Assembly: GCA_017744855.1 (NCBI GenBank)
Contig: JAGIAK010000007.1
Coordinates: 1 to 55,057, forward strand
DNA: 55,057 nt
Reading direction: 5' to 3'
Source of the DNA: Microbacterium sp.
GTDB taxonomy: Bacteria > Actinomycetota > Actinomycetes > Actinomycetales > Microbacteriaceae
The notes beneath the pieces were generated by a model. The model was not told the DNA's origin. It saw only the letters and a list, made by a program, of their open reading frames with translations, and ran no database searches. Below are positions 25,819 through 32,791 of the stretch, piece by piece. Numbering within the stretch: the first letter of the stretch is position 1; each line of letters begins with the position of its first letter. The position numbers and the translations under genes were made by a program.

Positions 25819-26723
25819 GCGTCGTCGTGCTCGGCAGCGCCAACCTCGACACGTCGGTGTCGATGCGGCGGATCCCCGGACCCGGTGAGACGGTCCTCGC
25901 CGCGGGCGCCGTGGCCGGCGCAGGTGGCAAGGGGCTGAACCAGGCCGTCGCCGCCGCGCGTGCGGGCGCCGACACGCTGTTCGTCGGAGCGGTCGGAGCC
26001 GATGAGGCCGGCGGCCGTCTCCGCGACGTCCTCGTCGACGAGCGGGTGCGCGTCGCGCTCGGCGCCTCCGAGCGACCGACGGGCACGGCGTTCGTGATGG
26101 TCGCCGATGGCGGGGAGAACGCGATCGTCGTGGTGCCTGGCGCGAACGGAGACGACGCCGTGCTCGGCAGAGAGGTCGGCGCCGCGCTGTCGTCCCTCCG
26201 GGCCGGAGACGTCGTGCTCGCGCAGCTGGAGGTGCCGGTCGGCGTCGTGGCCGAGGCGTTCCGCGCTGCGCGGCGGCGCGGCGCCACGACCGTGCTCAAC
26301 GCGGCGCCGAGCAGGGAGCTGCCGGCCGACGTGCTCGCCGAGATCGACATCCTCGTGGTGAACGAGCATGAATGCCTCGACCTCGCGCGCGGCCACGGCG
26401 GCGGAGTCGAGGATGCGGCGGCCGTCCTCGCCGAGAGCGTGGGAACGGTGATCGTGACGCTGGGGGAGCAGGGCGCCCTGCTGCGCTCAGCGGAGACGGG
26501 CGTGCGGATCCCCGCGTTCCCCGTAGCGGCGGTCGACACCACCGCCGCCGGCGACACGTTCTGCGGGGCGCTGGCCTCTCGGCTGTCCGCGGGAGAGGCT
26601 GTCGACGAGGCGGTGGTGTTCGCCTCGGCGGCCGCCGCGCTGTGCGTGCAGCGCACCGGAGCAGCGGCATCCGCCCCGACCCTGCACGAGACGCAACAGT
26701 TCCTGGCCGACCGCGCTCGATAG
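25815..26723 (+). CDS. PfkB-family carbohydrate kinase (ribokinase-like)
   Basis: 302 residues from a GTG preceded by GGAG. The N-terminal VVLGSANLDTSVSMRRIPGPGETV and GGKGLNQAVAAARAGA are the ribokinase signature 1 region; the C-terminal DTTAAGDTFCGALASRL contains the GAGD-type anion hole as AAGD, with the catalytic Asp. NEHECLDL and ITLGEQGAL-like blocks (VNEHECL, VIVTLGEQGALL) also fit ribokinase. It would phosphorylate ribose or a similar sugar, or a nucleoside, released by the preceding hydrolases, using ATP. It is the last gene of the operon, closed by a strong terminator. Confidence 0.92.
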   Translation: MSVVVLGSANLDTSVSMRRIPGPGETVLAAGAVAGAGGKGLNQAVAAARAGADTLFVGAVGADEAGGRLRDVLVDERVRVALGASERPTGTAFVMVADGGENAIVVVPGANGDDAVLGREVGAALSSLRAGDVVLAQLEVPVGVVAEAFRAARRRGATTVLNAAPSRELPADVLAEIDILVVNEHECLDLARGHGGGVEDAAAVLAESVGTVIVTLGEQGALLRSAETGVRIPAFPVAAVDTTAAGDTFCGALASRLSAGEAVDEAVVFASAAAALCVQRTGAAASAPTLHETQQFLADRAR

Positions 26724-26736
26724 GCCCGCAGACGCG

Positions 26737-26768
26737 CGAAGGGCCGGAGCGCGTGCTCCGGCCCTTCG
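26737..26768. terminator. Strong terminator between convergent genes
   Basis: A perfect 14-bp stem (CGAAGGGCCGGAGC with its complement) with a GCGT loop, 13 nt after the kinase stop and 14 nt before the end of the opposite-strand lipoprotein gene. It can serve both directions. Confidence 0.85.
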
Positions 26769-26782
26769 CTGTCGGCATCCGC

Positions 26783-27487
26783 TCAGAGCGGGGCGACGAT
26801 GTCCTGCTTGACGTCCCACTCGGTGACGACCATCTTCGACTCGACGGTCTGGCCGCTCACGGTCGCGGTGCTCGTCGAGGCGAGGGTCTCGTAGTCCGAC
26901 GTGATCTCGAAGACCATGTCGACCGAGACGCCCTGCTGCTCGACGGCGCCCGACACGAGGAACACCTTCTTGCCCAGGCGCTCGCCGGTTCCGGTGACGG
27001 TGAACTGACCGGTGAGCGAGGCCGCGATCGTGGTCGGGTCCATCGCGGCGGCCGCGGTGGCGCCCGTGCTCAGGCCGGCGATGATCGGGTCGCTCGACGT
27101 GCGGTCGGCGACCTGCCAGTCGCTGGTCGGCGACTTCACCCAGGCGTCGCTGCCGATCACGATGATGGAGCCGATCGGCGACACGGCCTCGACGGCCTTC
27201 TCCGACGGGTTGTACTTGGCGGTGCTGTCGACGCCCATCGTGGAGGTCGTCGCGGCGTAGCCGGCGATCCCGTCGAGCGACGTCACGATGCACGGGCCGA
27301 GAGCGGCACCGTCGACGGTGGCACCCTCCTTCAGCTCAGGGCAGTCGCTCTTCGGAGCGGTGGCCTCCTGCGAGGCGCCCGTGCTGGGCTTGGTGTCCGC
27401 CGGCTTGTCGGTCGCCCCTGCGGAGCATCCGGTGAGCATGACGGCGGCGGCGATGATGACGCCGACCCCCCACTTGTTGACGCGCAT
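26783..27487 (-). CDS. LppX/LprG-like lipoprotein
   Basis: 234 residues. Signal peptide with lipobox VMLTGC (cysteine near residue 21), an Ala/Thr/Lys linker, then a beta-rich domain with FTVTGTGERLGKKVFLVSG and VDMVFEITSDYETLASTSTATVSG, the antiparallel-sheet pattern of LolA/LppX_LprAFG lipid-binding lipoproteins. In mycobacteria such proteins carry lipids across the cell envelope; the same role here is inferred. The start is the ATG before MRVNKW with AAGGGGGG upstream; an in-frame longer form has no signal peptide at its start. Divergent from rpsF. Confidence 0.78.
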   Translation of the reverse strand: MRVNKWGVGVIIAAAVMLTGCSAGATDKPADTKPSTGASQEATAPKSDCPELKEGATVDGAALGPCIVTSLDGIAGYAATTSTMGVDSTAKYNPSEKAVEAVSPIGSIIVIGSDAWVKSPTSDWQVADRTSSDPIIAGLSTGATAAAAMDPTTIAASLTGQFTVTGTGERLGKKVFLVSGAVEQQGVSVDMVFEITSDYETLASTSTATVSGQTVESKMVVTEWDVKQDIVAPL

Positions 27488-27589
27488 GGCGTCCCCCCTT
27501 CGTCGTGCCCGGTGACGTTCACCGGCGCACCAGACAAGCATGCCAAGCCTCGGCGGGAGCGCTGGCAGGCGGCGCGGAGGAATCTCCGC

Positions 27590-27595
27590 TAGACT
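27590..27595 (+). promoter_or_regulatory. Putative -10 of the rpsF operon
   Basis: TAGACT at 27590-27595 in the sequence ccgcTAGACTgtgc, 116 nt before the rpsF start. No convincing -35. It leaves an about 110-nt leader that includes the stem-loop at 27656-27703. Confidence 0.4.
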
Positions 27596-27655
27596 GTGCA
27601 GGTTGTCTGCCCGTCGGCATCCATCGGATGCCAGGGGAGACGACGTGCTACACAC

Positions 27656-27703
27656 CCTCCTGCTTCCGGGAAAGTCCCGGGAGCCGTTCTAGTCCGAAGG
27701 AGG
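27656..27703 (+). promoter_or_regulatory. Candidate ribosomal-protein leader (S6:S18-type) sequestering the rpsF Shine-Dalgarno
   Basis: CCTCCT (27656-27661) can pair with the rpsF Shine-Dalgarno AGGAGG (27698-27703), closing a stem around a second hairpin (27662-27671 with 27675-27684, ten pairs including one U-G). Two CCG trinucleotides (27684-27686, 27694-27696) lie in the single-stranded bulge, where S6:S18 leader RNAs of other bacteria carry a conserved CCG. The fold fits autoregulation by S6 with S18, both encoded in this operon. This rests on manual pairing only. Confidence 0.5.
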
Positions 27704-27710
27704 TGGGTAA

Positions 27711-28079
27711 GTGACGCACCAGTACGAACTCATGGTCATTCTGACCCCCGAGATCGATGAGCGCACGGTCGCCCCGACGCTCGACAAGTTCCTGAAGGTC
27801 ATCACCAACGATGGTGGCTCGATTGAAAAGGTCGACATCTGGGGCAAGCGCCGTCTCGCGTACGAGATCCAGAAGAAGAACGAGGGCATTTACGCCGTCG
27901 TCAACTTCACCGCTACCAGCGAGGCCACGCAGGAGCTCGACCGTCAGCTGAAGCTGAACGAGACGATCATGCGTACCAAGGTGCTGCGCGCCGAGGAAGC
28001 TCAGGCGATGATCGCCTCCGAGGCGAAGCTCACCGAGGAGAAGGCTGCTCGCAAGGCGGCCAAGGCTGCGAAGGCCTAA
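27711..28079 (+). CDS. rpsF: 30S ribosomal protein S6
   Basis: 122 residues beginning [22 protein letters not shown], with the family block [26 protein letters not shown] and a late [16 protein letters not shown]-terminal Ala/Lys-rich tail is typical of actinobacterial S6. It binds 16S rRNA next to S18 in the platform. GTG start with a strong AAGGAGG site. First gene of the conserved rpsF-ssb-rpsR-rplI cluster. Confidence 0.98.
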   Translation: MTHQYELMVILTPEIDERTVAPTLDKFLKVITNDGGSIEKVDIWGKRRLAYEIQKKNEGIYAVVNFTATSEATQELDRQLKLNETIMRTKVLRAEEAQAMIASEAKLTEEKAARKAAKAAKA

Positions 28080-28084
28080 GTCTC

Positions 28085-28591
28085 ATGGCCGGCGAAACAG
28101 TCATCACCGTGGTGGGCAACCTCACGGCCGACCCCGAGCTGCGGTACACGCAGAACGGACTGCCGGTGGCGAACTTCACCATCGCATCGACGCCTCGGAA
28201 CTTCGACCGCGCAGCGAACGAGTGGAAGGACGGCGAAGCGCTGTTCCTCCGCGCGTCCGTGTGGCGTGAGTTCGCCGAGCACGTGGCGGGTTCTCTGACC
28301 AAGGGCATGCGGGTCATCGCGACCGGCCGCCTGCGTCAGCGCTCCTACCAGGACCGCGAGGGCAACCAGCGCACCGCGATCGAGCTGGAGGTCGACGAGA
28401 TCGGCCCCTCGCTCCGGTACGCGACCGCGCAGGTCACCCGTGCGGCGTCGAACGGTGGCGGCTTCCAGGGCGGGGGACAGTCCCGTCCGCAGCAGCAGGT
28501 GTCCGAGGAGCCGTGGTCCACGCCCGGTTCGTCGACCAGCGCCGATGCCTGGAGCACTCCGGGCAGCTTCGGCGACGACACCCCCTTCTGA
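28085..28591 (+). CDS. ssb: Single-stranded DNA-binding protein
   Basis: 168 residues. The OB fold occupies about residues 1-115 ([66 protein letters not shown]), followed by a Gly/Gln/Ser-rich linker and the acidic tip SFGDDTPF, the conserved C-terminal peptide that recruits replication and repair partners. Starts 5 nt after rpsF. Works as a tetramer on single-stranded DNA at forks and repair sites. Confidence 0.98.
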   Translation: MAGETVITVVGNLTADPELRYTQNGLPVANFTIASTPRNFDRAANEWKDGEALFLRASVWREFAEHVAGSLTKGMRVIATGRLRQRSYQDREGNQRTAIELEVDEIGPSLRYATAQVTRAASNGGGFQGGGQSRPQQQVSEEPWSTPGSSTSADAWSTPGSFGDDTPF

Positions 28592-28642
28592 TCAGGATCT
28601 CCGGATGCTCCGGCATCCGTCTCATTTACTAAGGAAACAACA

Positions 28643-28897
28643 ATGGCTGGAAAGTCGAGCGGCGACCGCCGCAAGCCGCGGAAGGGCGCGAAGAACGCCG
28701 CTCCCGCGAAGTCCATCCGCGTTGGTGTCATCGACTACAAGGACGTCGCGACCCTCCGCAAGTTCATCTCGGAGCGTGGAAAGATCCGCGCCCGTCGTAT
28801 CACCGGTGTCTCCGTGCAGGAGCAGCGTCTGATCGCCAAGGCGATCAAGAACGCTCGCGAGATGGCTCTCCTGCCCTACGCCGGCGCCGGCCGCTGA
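28643..28897 (+). CDS. rpsR: 30S ribosomal protein S18
   Basis: 84 residues, basic. The core [28 protein letters not shown] and ALLPY near the end are standard S18. No zinc-binding Cys motif is present at the N-terminus, so this is the Cys-lacking (C-) form. AAGGAAAC precedes the ATG. S18 forms a heterodimer with S6 on the 30S platform. Confidence 0.98.
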   Translation: MAGKSSGDRRKPRKGAKNAAPAKSIRVGVIDYKDVATLRKFISERGKIRARRITGVSVQEQRLIAKAIKNAREMALLPYAGAGR

Positions 28898-28908
28898 GGG
28901 GTACCGAC

Positions 28909-29361
28909 ATGGCAAAGCTGATTCTCACGAACGAGGTCGCCGGGCTCGGAAGCGCCGGTGACGTGGTCGAGGTCAAGAACGGGTACGCCCGTAACTACCT
29001 CATCCCCCAGGGCTTCGCTACGGCGTGGACCCGCGGTGGCGAAAAGCAGGTCGCTTCGATCCAGGCTGCTCGTCAGGCTCGCGCGATCCACGACCGCGAC
29101 GAGGCTGTGGCACTCAAGAACACGCTCGAGGGCACCAAGGTCCGTCTCGCCGTCAAGGCGGGCGCCGAGGGTCGTCTCTTCGGTTCGGTCAAGACCGCCG
29201 ATGTCGCCGACGCTGTCGCGGCCGCCGGTCTCGGTGCGATCGACAAGCGCAAGGTGCACATCACGTCGGCGATCAAGTCGACCGGTGAGCACGAGGCCAC
29301 GGTTCGTCTGCACGACGACGTGACCGCTGTCATCACCCTTCAGGTCGTCGCCGCCAAGTAA
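28909..29361 (+). CDS. rplI: 50S ribosomal protein L9
   Basis: 150 residues. N-terminal domain [36 protein letters not shown], long connecting helix (about 40-75), then the C-terminal domain with [16 protein letters not shown] and a closing beta strand [17 protein letters not shown]. Binds 23S rRNA at the base of the L1 stalk. Starts 11 nt after rpsR and ends the operon before a very strong terminator. Confidence 0.98.
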   Translation: MAKLILTNEVAGLGSAGDVVEVKNGYARNYLIPQGFATAWTRGGEKQVASIQAARQARAIHDRDEAVALKNTLEGTKVRLAVKAGAEGRLFGSVKTADVADAVAAAGLGAIDKRKVHITSAIKSTGEHEATVRLHDDVTAVITLQVVAAK

Positions 29362-29376
29362 GCGCGACGCTCTGTC

Positions 29377-29410
29377 GAACGCCCCCTGTCCTTCGGGACA
29401 GGGGGCGTTC
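29377..29410 (+). terminator. Terminator of the rpsF-ssb-rpsR-rplI operon
   Basis: A perfect 15-bp stem (GAACGCCCCCTGTCC with its complement) capped by a stable TTCG tetraloop, 15 nt after the rplI stop. Confidence 0.92.
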
Positions 29411-29441
29411 TGCGTCACCCGGCAGAGTCCGGGCGAGGCGA

Positions 29442-29513
29442 CTCCCGTTCGAGTCGCATGAATGGTCCTGCCCAGCGCATTTCTCGGACCATTCACGCGA
29501 CTCGAAGCGGGAG
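29442..29513. repeat. Large imperfect inverted repeat (palindromic element)
   Basis: Arms of 27 and 28 bp (29442-29468 and 29486-29513), containing TTCGAGTCGC and GAATGGTCC, match with one bulge and one mismatch around a 17-nt loop. It lies immediately after the rplI terminator, far beyond the size of an ordinary terminator, and is not part of any gene. Could be a REP/MITE-like element. Confidence 0.75.
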
Positions 29514-29515
29514 GG

Positions 29516-29547
29516 GGATGCCCCGTGGTGAGGGCCACGGGGCATCC
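29516..29547 (-). terminator. Hairpin downstream of the chaplin-like gene
   Basis: A perfect 13-bp stem (GGATGCCCCGTGG with its complement) and a TGAGGG loop. It follows the large palindrome and may end transcription arriving from the minus strand. A further 15-bp inverted pair (29552-29566 with 29597-29611, one mismatch) lies between it and the gene. Confidence 0.55.
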
Positions 29548-29670
29548 TGCACGATCGCTGCGACGTCGATTGGTGAGGGGCACCCTTCTCGAGGGCACGT
29601 CGCGGCGATCGGCGGGCCCGGCAGGCCGGCATCTCCTCCCCCGAGGATGACCGGTGCCGGGGGTATGCGC

Positions 29671-31152
29671 CTACGCCGTCGTACGACGGCGCAGCAGGCC
29701 CGCACCCAGCAGGAGCAGGAGCGCGGCGATCGCGGCGAGCCCGAGCAGCGGGGACCCTCCGGTGGTGGCGAGCGCAGAGCCCGCCGCGGTCGCGGCTCCG
29801 TTCCCGCTGGCGACGGGGGACGTGCCCGGCGTGGTGCCGGGGGTGGTACCCGGGTTCGCTCCGGGGTTCGTGCCCGGGTTCGTGCCGGGGTCGGTACCGG
29901 GGTTCGTTCCGGGGTTGGTGCCCGGGTCCGTGACCTCGCTGTCGCCGAGCACGGCGATGGCGTTGCCGCCGATGGTGATCGGCAGGCTGATCGGCAGGGC
30001 CAGCTGGGTGCCGCCGAGGATGCCGCCGGCACCCGTCGTCAGCGCACCGCCGAGGCTCGGTCCTGCCGGAGCAGGCGTGCCGACGCCGCCGCCCGCGACC
30101 CGGCTGGTGCCGAGGGCGGAGATGGCGTTGCCGAGCACGGAGACGGGTGCGGTGACGGGGGCGACGACCTGCGTGCCTCCGGCGAGCGAGTCGTCTCCGC
30201 CCGTGGTGGGCATGCCCGTCGGTGCGCCCGTGGTGCCGCCAGGGGTTCCGGTGGGCGCGGTGCCCGTGGGTGCGGCGCCGGTGACGGTGCTCGTCCCGAG
30301 GAGCGAGATCGCGTTGCCGGATGCCGTGATCGGCGCGGTGACGGGCGCGACGACCTGGCTGCCGCCCAGGATGCCGTCGGTGCCCGAGGTGCCGGCCGTG
30401 GTGGTCGGCGCCGTCGCGGGGCGGGGTGTGGTGCCGGTCGCGGTGCTGCTGCCCAGCACCGACACGGCGTTGCCTCCGACCGTCACGGGAGCGGTGACGG
30501 GGGCGACGACCTGCGTGCCTCCGGCGACCGCATCCGATCCGGACGTGGTGGCGCTGGTCGGGGTCGTCGCGGCGGGCGCGGGCGCCGGAGCGGCGGTCCC
30601 CGTCGCCGTGCCCGTGCCGAGGACCGAGATGGCGTTGCCGGACACGGTCACCGGGGCGTTCACGCGCAGCAGCGCCTGGGTGCCCGAGAGCAACCCGTCG
30701 ACGCCGCCGGTCTGAACGGATGGCACCCCGGCTGCGGGAGTCGCGGCCTGGGGCGCCGCGCTCTGGGGACCCGCTGCCGGGGTGCTGCTCGAAGACGTGC
30801 CGAGAACGCCGACGGCGTTGCCCTGCACGGAGATGGGGAGGTTCACCGTCACGACGGCCTGCGTGCCGGAGCCGGCGCCGTTCGCGCCGCTCGTCGTCGC
30901 CGCAGGGGCGGGAGCGGGGGCGGGTGCCGGAGCCGCGGGCGCCGGGGCCTGCGAAGTGGAGGAACCGAGGAGGGAGATCGCGTTGCCCGCGATCGTGACG
31001 GGCGCCGAGATGGGCGCGACCGCCTGAGTGCCGGAGAGGATGCCCTCGTCTCCGGTGGTCGTCTCGGCCGCGTTGGCGACCGATGCGCCGAGCAGGGTGA
31101 TCCCGCCGGCGATCAGCGTGCCCCAGAGGGCCCGCTTCATGAAGGTACGCAT
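29671..31152 (-). CDS. Wall-anchored protein with seven chaplin-like repeats
   Basis: 493 residues. Signal peptide (about 1-30, cut after ANA), seven repeats of roughly 55-70 residues each built on GGTQxVxPVxAPVxVxGNAISVLG, then a (PGTN)n wall-spanning spacer, a LATTG sorting motif, a membrane helix and RRR tail. LAXTG is the class E sortase signal of high-GC actinobacteria and is used by long chaplins. The repeat core closely follows the chaplin domain (PVxVPVNVCGNxVxVIG) but lacks both cysteines. Chaplins form amphipathic surface films. Start is at 31152, where AGGAG lies 7 nt upstream; the longer in-frame ORF lacks a ribosome site. Confidence 0.82.
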   Translation of the reverse strand: MRTFMKRALWGTLIAGGITLLGASVANAAETTTGDEGILSGTQAVAPISAPVTIAGNAISLLGSSTSQAPAPAAPAPAPAPAPAATTSGANGAGSGTQAVVTVNLPISVQGNAVGVLGTSSSSTPAAGPQSAAPQAATPAAGVPSVQTGGVDGLLSGTQALLRVNAPVTVSGNAISVLGTGTATGTAAPAPAPAATTPTSATTSGSDAVAGGTQVVAPVTAPVTVGGNAVSVLGSSTATGTTPRPATAPTTTAGTSGTDGILGGSQVVAPVTAPITASGNAISLLGTSTVTGAAPTGTAPTGTPGGTTGAPTGMPTTGGDDSLAGGTQVVAPVTAPVSVLGNAISALGTSRVAGGGVGTPAPAGPSLGGALTTGAGGILGGTQLALPISLPITIGGNAIAVLGDSEVTDPGTNPGTNPGTDPGTNPGTNPGANPGTTPGTTPGTSPVASGNGAATAAGSALATTGGSPLLGLAAIAALLLLLGAGLLRRRTTA

Positions 31153-31230
31153 GATGATGCTCCTGACTGAGCTGGTATCGAACGATGGGATGCGCGCGAG
31201 ATCTGGGGTGCGCGCGCAGCACGGCATCTA

Positions 31231-31246
31231 CCGTCCGTGAGGACGG
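31231..31246 (-). terminator. Short hairpin between the two surface-protein genes
   Basis: CCGTCC-GTGA-GGACGG, a 6-bp stem 12 nt downstream of the valine-rich protein gene on the minus strand. Weak; may be only a partial terminator before the chaplin-like gene. Confidence 0.35.
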
Positions 31247-31258
31247 CTCGACGGATCG

Positions 31259-32260
31259 TCAGTCAGGAGAGACGTCGGTGTCGGCGACCGCAGACGCCGG
31301 CAGAGCGTCGTCGGGTGCGCCGGAGTCCCGCGTCCACGAGGGAAGCGGGGGAGCGGCATCGTCGCTGACGCGAGCGGTGGCCGCGGGAGAGCCTCCGCCG
31401 CAACCGGCGGAGGAGGTCGGTGTGACAGGCGCGCCAGGAGGCGCGCCCGCAGGATCGCCGGAGGGCGCAGGAGAGCCGCTGCCCCGGCTGTCGGAGGCCG
31501 TGATGACGGCCGCGTCGCGCGAGAGCGCGGAGGAGCGGGCGGATGCCGCGACGGAGGTCTGTGCGGAGGCGGATGCCGCGGCCTGTGCAGTCGCGACGCC
31601 CTGGTCGATGCCGGTTCCCGGCAGTGCGGGCGTTCCGCGGTCGGTCGGGTTCCCTGGGAGTCCTGGGACGTTCGGCTCGAGGGCCTCGAGCACGGGCGGA
31701 AGGGTTCCGCCCGTCACGCCGCCCACGACCGTCGTGGTGTCGTCGACGATGCCGACGACGTGGTCGACGGCGCCGATCACACCGAGGTCGTCGAGGAGTC
31801 CGCCCACGATCGGGAGGCCGGTGACGACGTCGACCACGGGCTTCGTGATCGTGGAGACGGGCTTTCCGGTGAGGACTCCGGTGACGGGTGCGGTGACCGC
31901 CTGCGCGGTGTTCGCGACCGTCTGCAGGACGGGTGCGACGACGGGGCCGGCGACCGGCACCTCGGCGACCGTCTTGGTCACGGTGGCGACGACCGCGGGA
32001 GCGGCCTGCTGCACGGGGGCGACGACCGTGGTGACCACGGGGGCGACGACCTGTGTGACGACAGGGGCCACGGGGGCGGTGACGGCGCTCACGGTGTTGT
32101 TGACGAGACCGGTGAGTCCGTCGAGCGGACCCTTGCCCTGGTCGTCGGCATGGGCTGCGCCGCCGCCGGTGAGGATCGTGAAGGCGGCCCACGCGAGCAC
32201 GCCGAAGCCAGCCCAGATGACGCCGGCAGGGATGCCGCGTCGGGTGGCCCGAGCGTCCAC
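31259..32260 (-). CDS. Secreted valine/proline-rich protein of unknown function
   Basis: 333 residues. N-terminal membrane-targeting helix (about 13-35) ending AHA, a good signal-peptidase site, then about 120 residues dominated by Val, Ala, Pro and Thr (VTAPVAPVVTQVVAPVVTT...), a Gly/Asp-rich middle and a Ser/Ala/Pro-rich tail. Its AP-V alternation resembles the neighbouring chaplin-like repeats without a true repeat unit; no LPXTG-like anchor or second membrane helix is seen. GTG start with GGGAGGTGG upstream. It is encoded just upstream of the chaplin-like gene and likely co-expressed; a surface-layer or hydrophobic-film partner is a guess. Confidence 0.7.
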   Translation of the reverse strand: MDARATRRGIPAGVIWAGFGVLAWAAFTILTGGGAAHADDQGKGPLDGLTGLVNNTVSAVTAPVAPVVTQVVAPVVTTVVAPVQQAAPAVVATVTKTVAEVPVAGPVVAPVLQTVANTAQAVTAPVTGVLTGKPVSTITKPVVDVVTGLPIVGGLLDDLGVIGAVDHVVGIVDDTTTVVGGVTGGTLPPVLEALEPNVPGLPGNPTDRGTPALPGTGIDQGVATAQAAASASAQTSVAASARSSALSRDAAVITASDSRGSGSPAPSGDPAGAPPGAPVTPTSSAGCGGGSPAATARVSDDAAPPLPSWTRDSGAPDDALPASAVADTDVSPD

Positions 32261-32557
32261 GTTCCACCTCCCCCTCTGAAGGCAAACGCATCATCGGCGC
32301 GGTTGCGTCGATGGGCCGAGAATACTCCGTCGATCGGGCGCTGTCCACCGGCATTCCGGTACATGACCCAGCTCCGGCATCCGGTGACGCGCCCGAGCAG
32401 GGGCCCGGCTTGACTTTCCCCAGGTTCTGCACATCTCAGCTGATTCCGAGAAACCTTCAATCCCCTGTTTAAACCGATTTCCATCCACAGGCTGGGGAAA
32501 CAGGAAATCCCAGGTCCAAGCGAAAAAGAAAGTTAATGTCCGGAGTAGTGCACCGGG
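32261..32557. other. Non-coding stretch upstream of the DnaA-box cluster
   Basis: About 300 bp without a supported gene between the divergent secreted-protein gene and dnaB. The right half is unusually AT-rich for this window (for example CGAAAAAGAAAGTTAAT at 32521-32537 and GTTTAAACC near 32467). It holds one weak DnaA-like site, CCATCCACA, at 32481-32489. Confidence 0.5.
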
Positions 32558-32623
32558 TTATCCACATGTGTTGTGCACAGACTCACCGAGATTGTCCGCA
32601 CGCTTTCCACATAGTTATCCACA
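32558..32623 (+). promoter_or_regulatory. Cluster of five DnaA boxes upstream of dnaB
   Basis: All in one orientation: TTATCCACA (32558-32566, perfect), TTGTGCACA (32571-32579, one mismatch to TTGTCCACA), TTGTCCGCA (32592-32600, one mismatch), CTTTCCACA (32603-32611, two mismatches to TTATCCACA) and TTATCCACA (32615-32623, perfect). An AT-rich patch lies just upstream. The arrangement looks like an origin-type or DnaA-controlled promoter array. No dnaA or dnaN is in the window. Confidence 0.75.
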
Positions 32624-32791
32624 GGCTCTGTTGCAGGGTGAACGGACGCTGAATAGCGTGGTCGAGCGACCGGATGTCGGAGGCTCCTGGTTCGCTGTGC
32701 GTGTGGCCGTCGTGACGGCCCGGCCAGCACGGCGCCGATCCCCGCAGCGGCGCAGAGAGTATCCAGAGTCGTCCGCATCGAAGGGAGCACT

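Noticed and set aside
29458..31170. Plus-strand 570-codon Arg/Gly-rich ORF opposite the chaplin-like gene
   Set aside because: Repetition in it only mirrors the repeats of the real gene on the minus strand; no signal peptide or domain.
32520..32623. Calling this site the chromosome origin oriC
   Set aside because: DnaA boxes and an AT-rich patch are present, but dnaA and dnaN, which flank oriC in actinobacteria, are not in the window; I report a DnaA-box cluster only.
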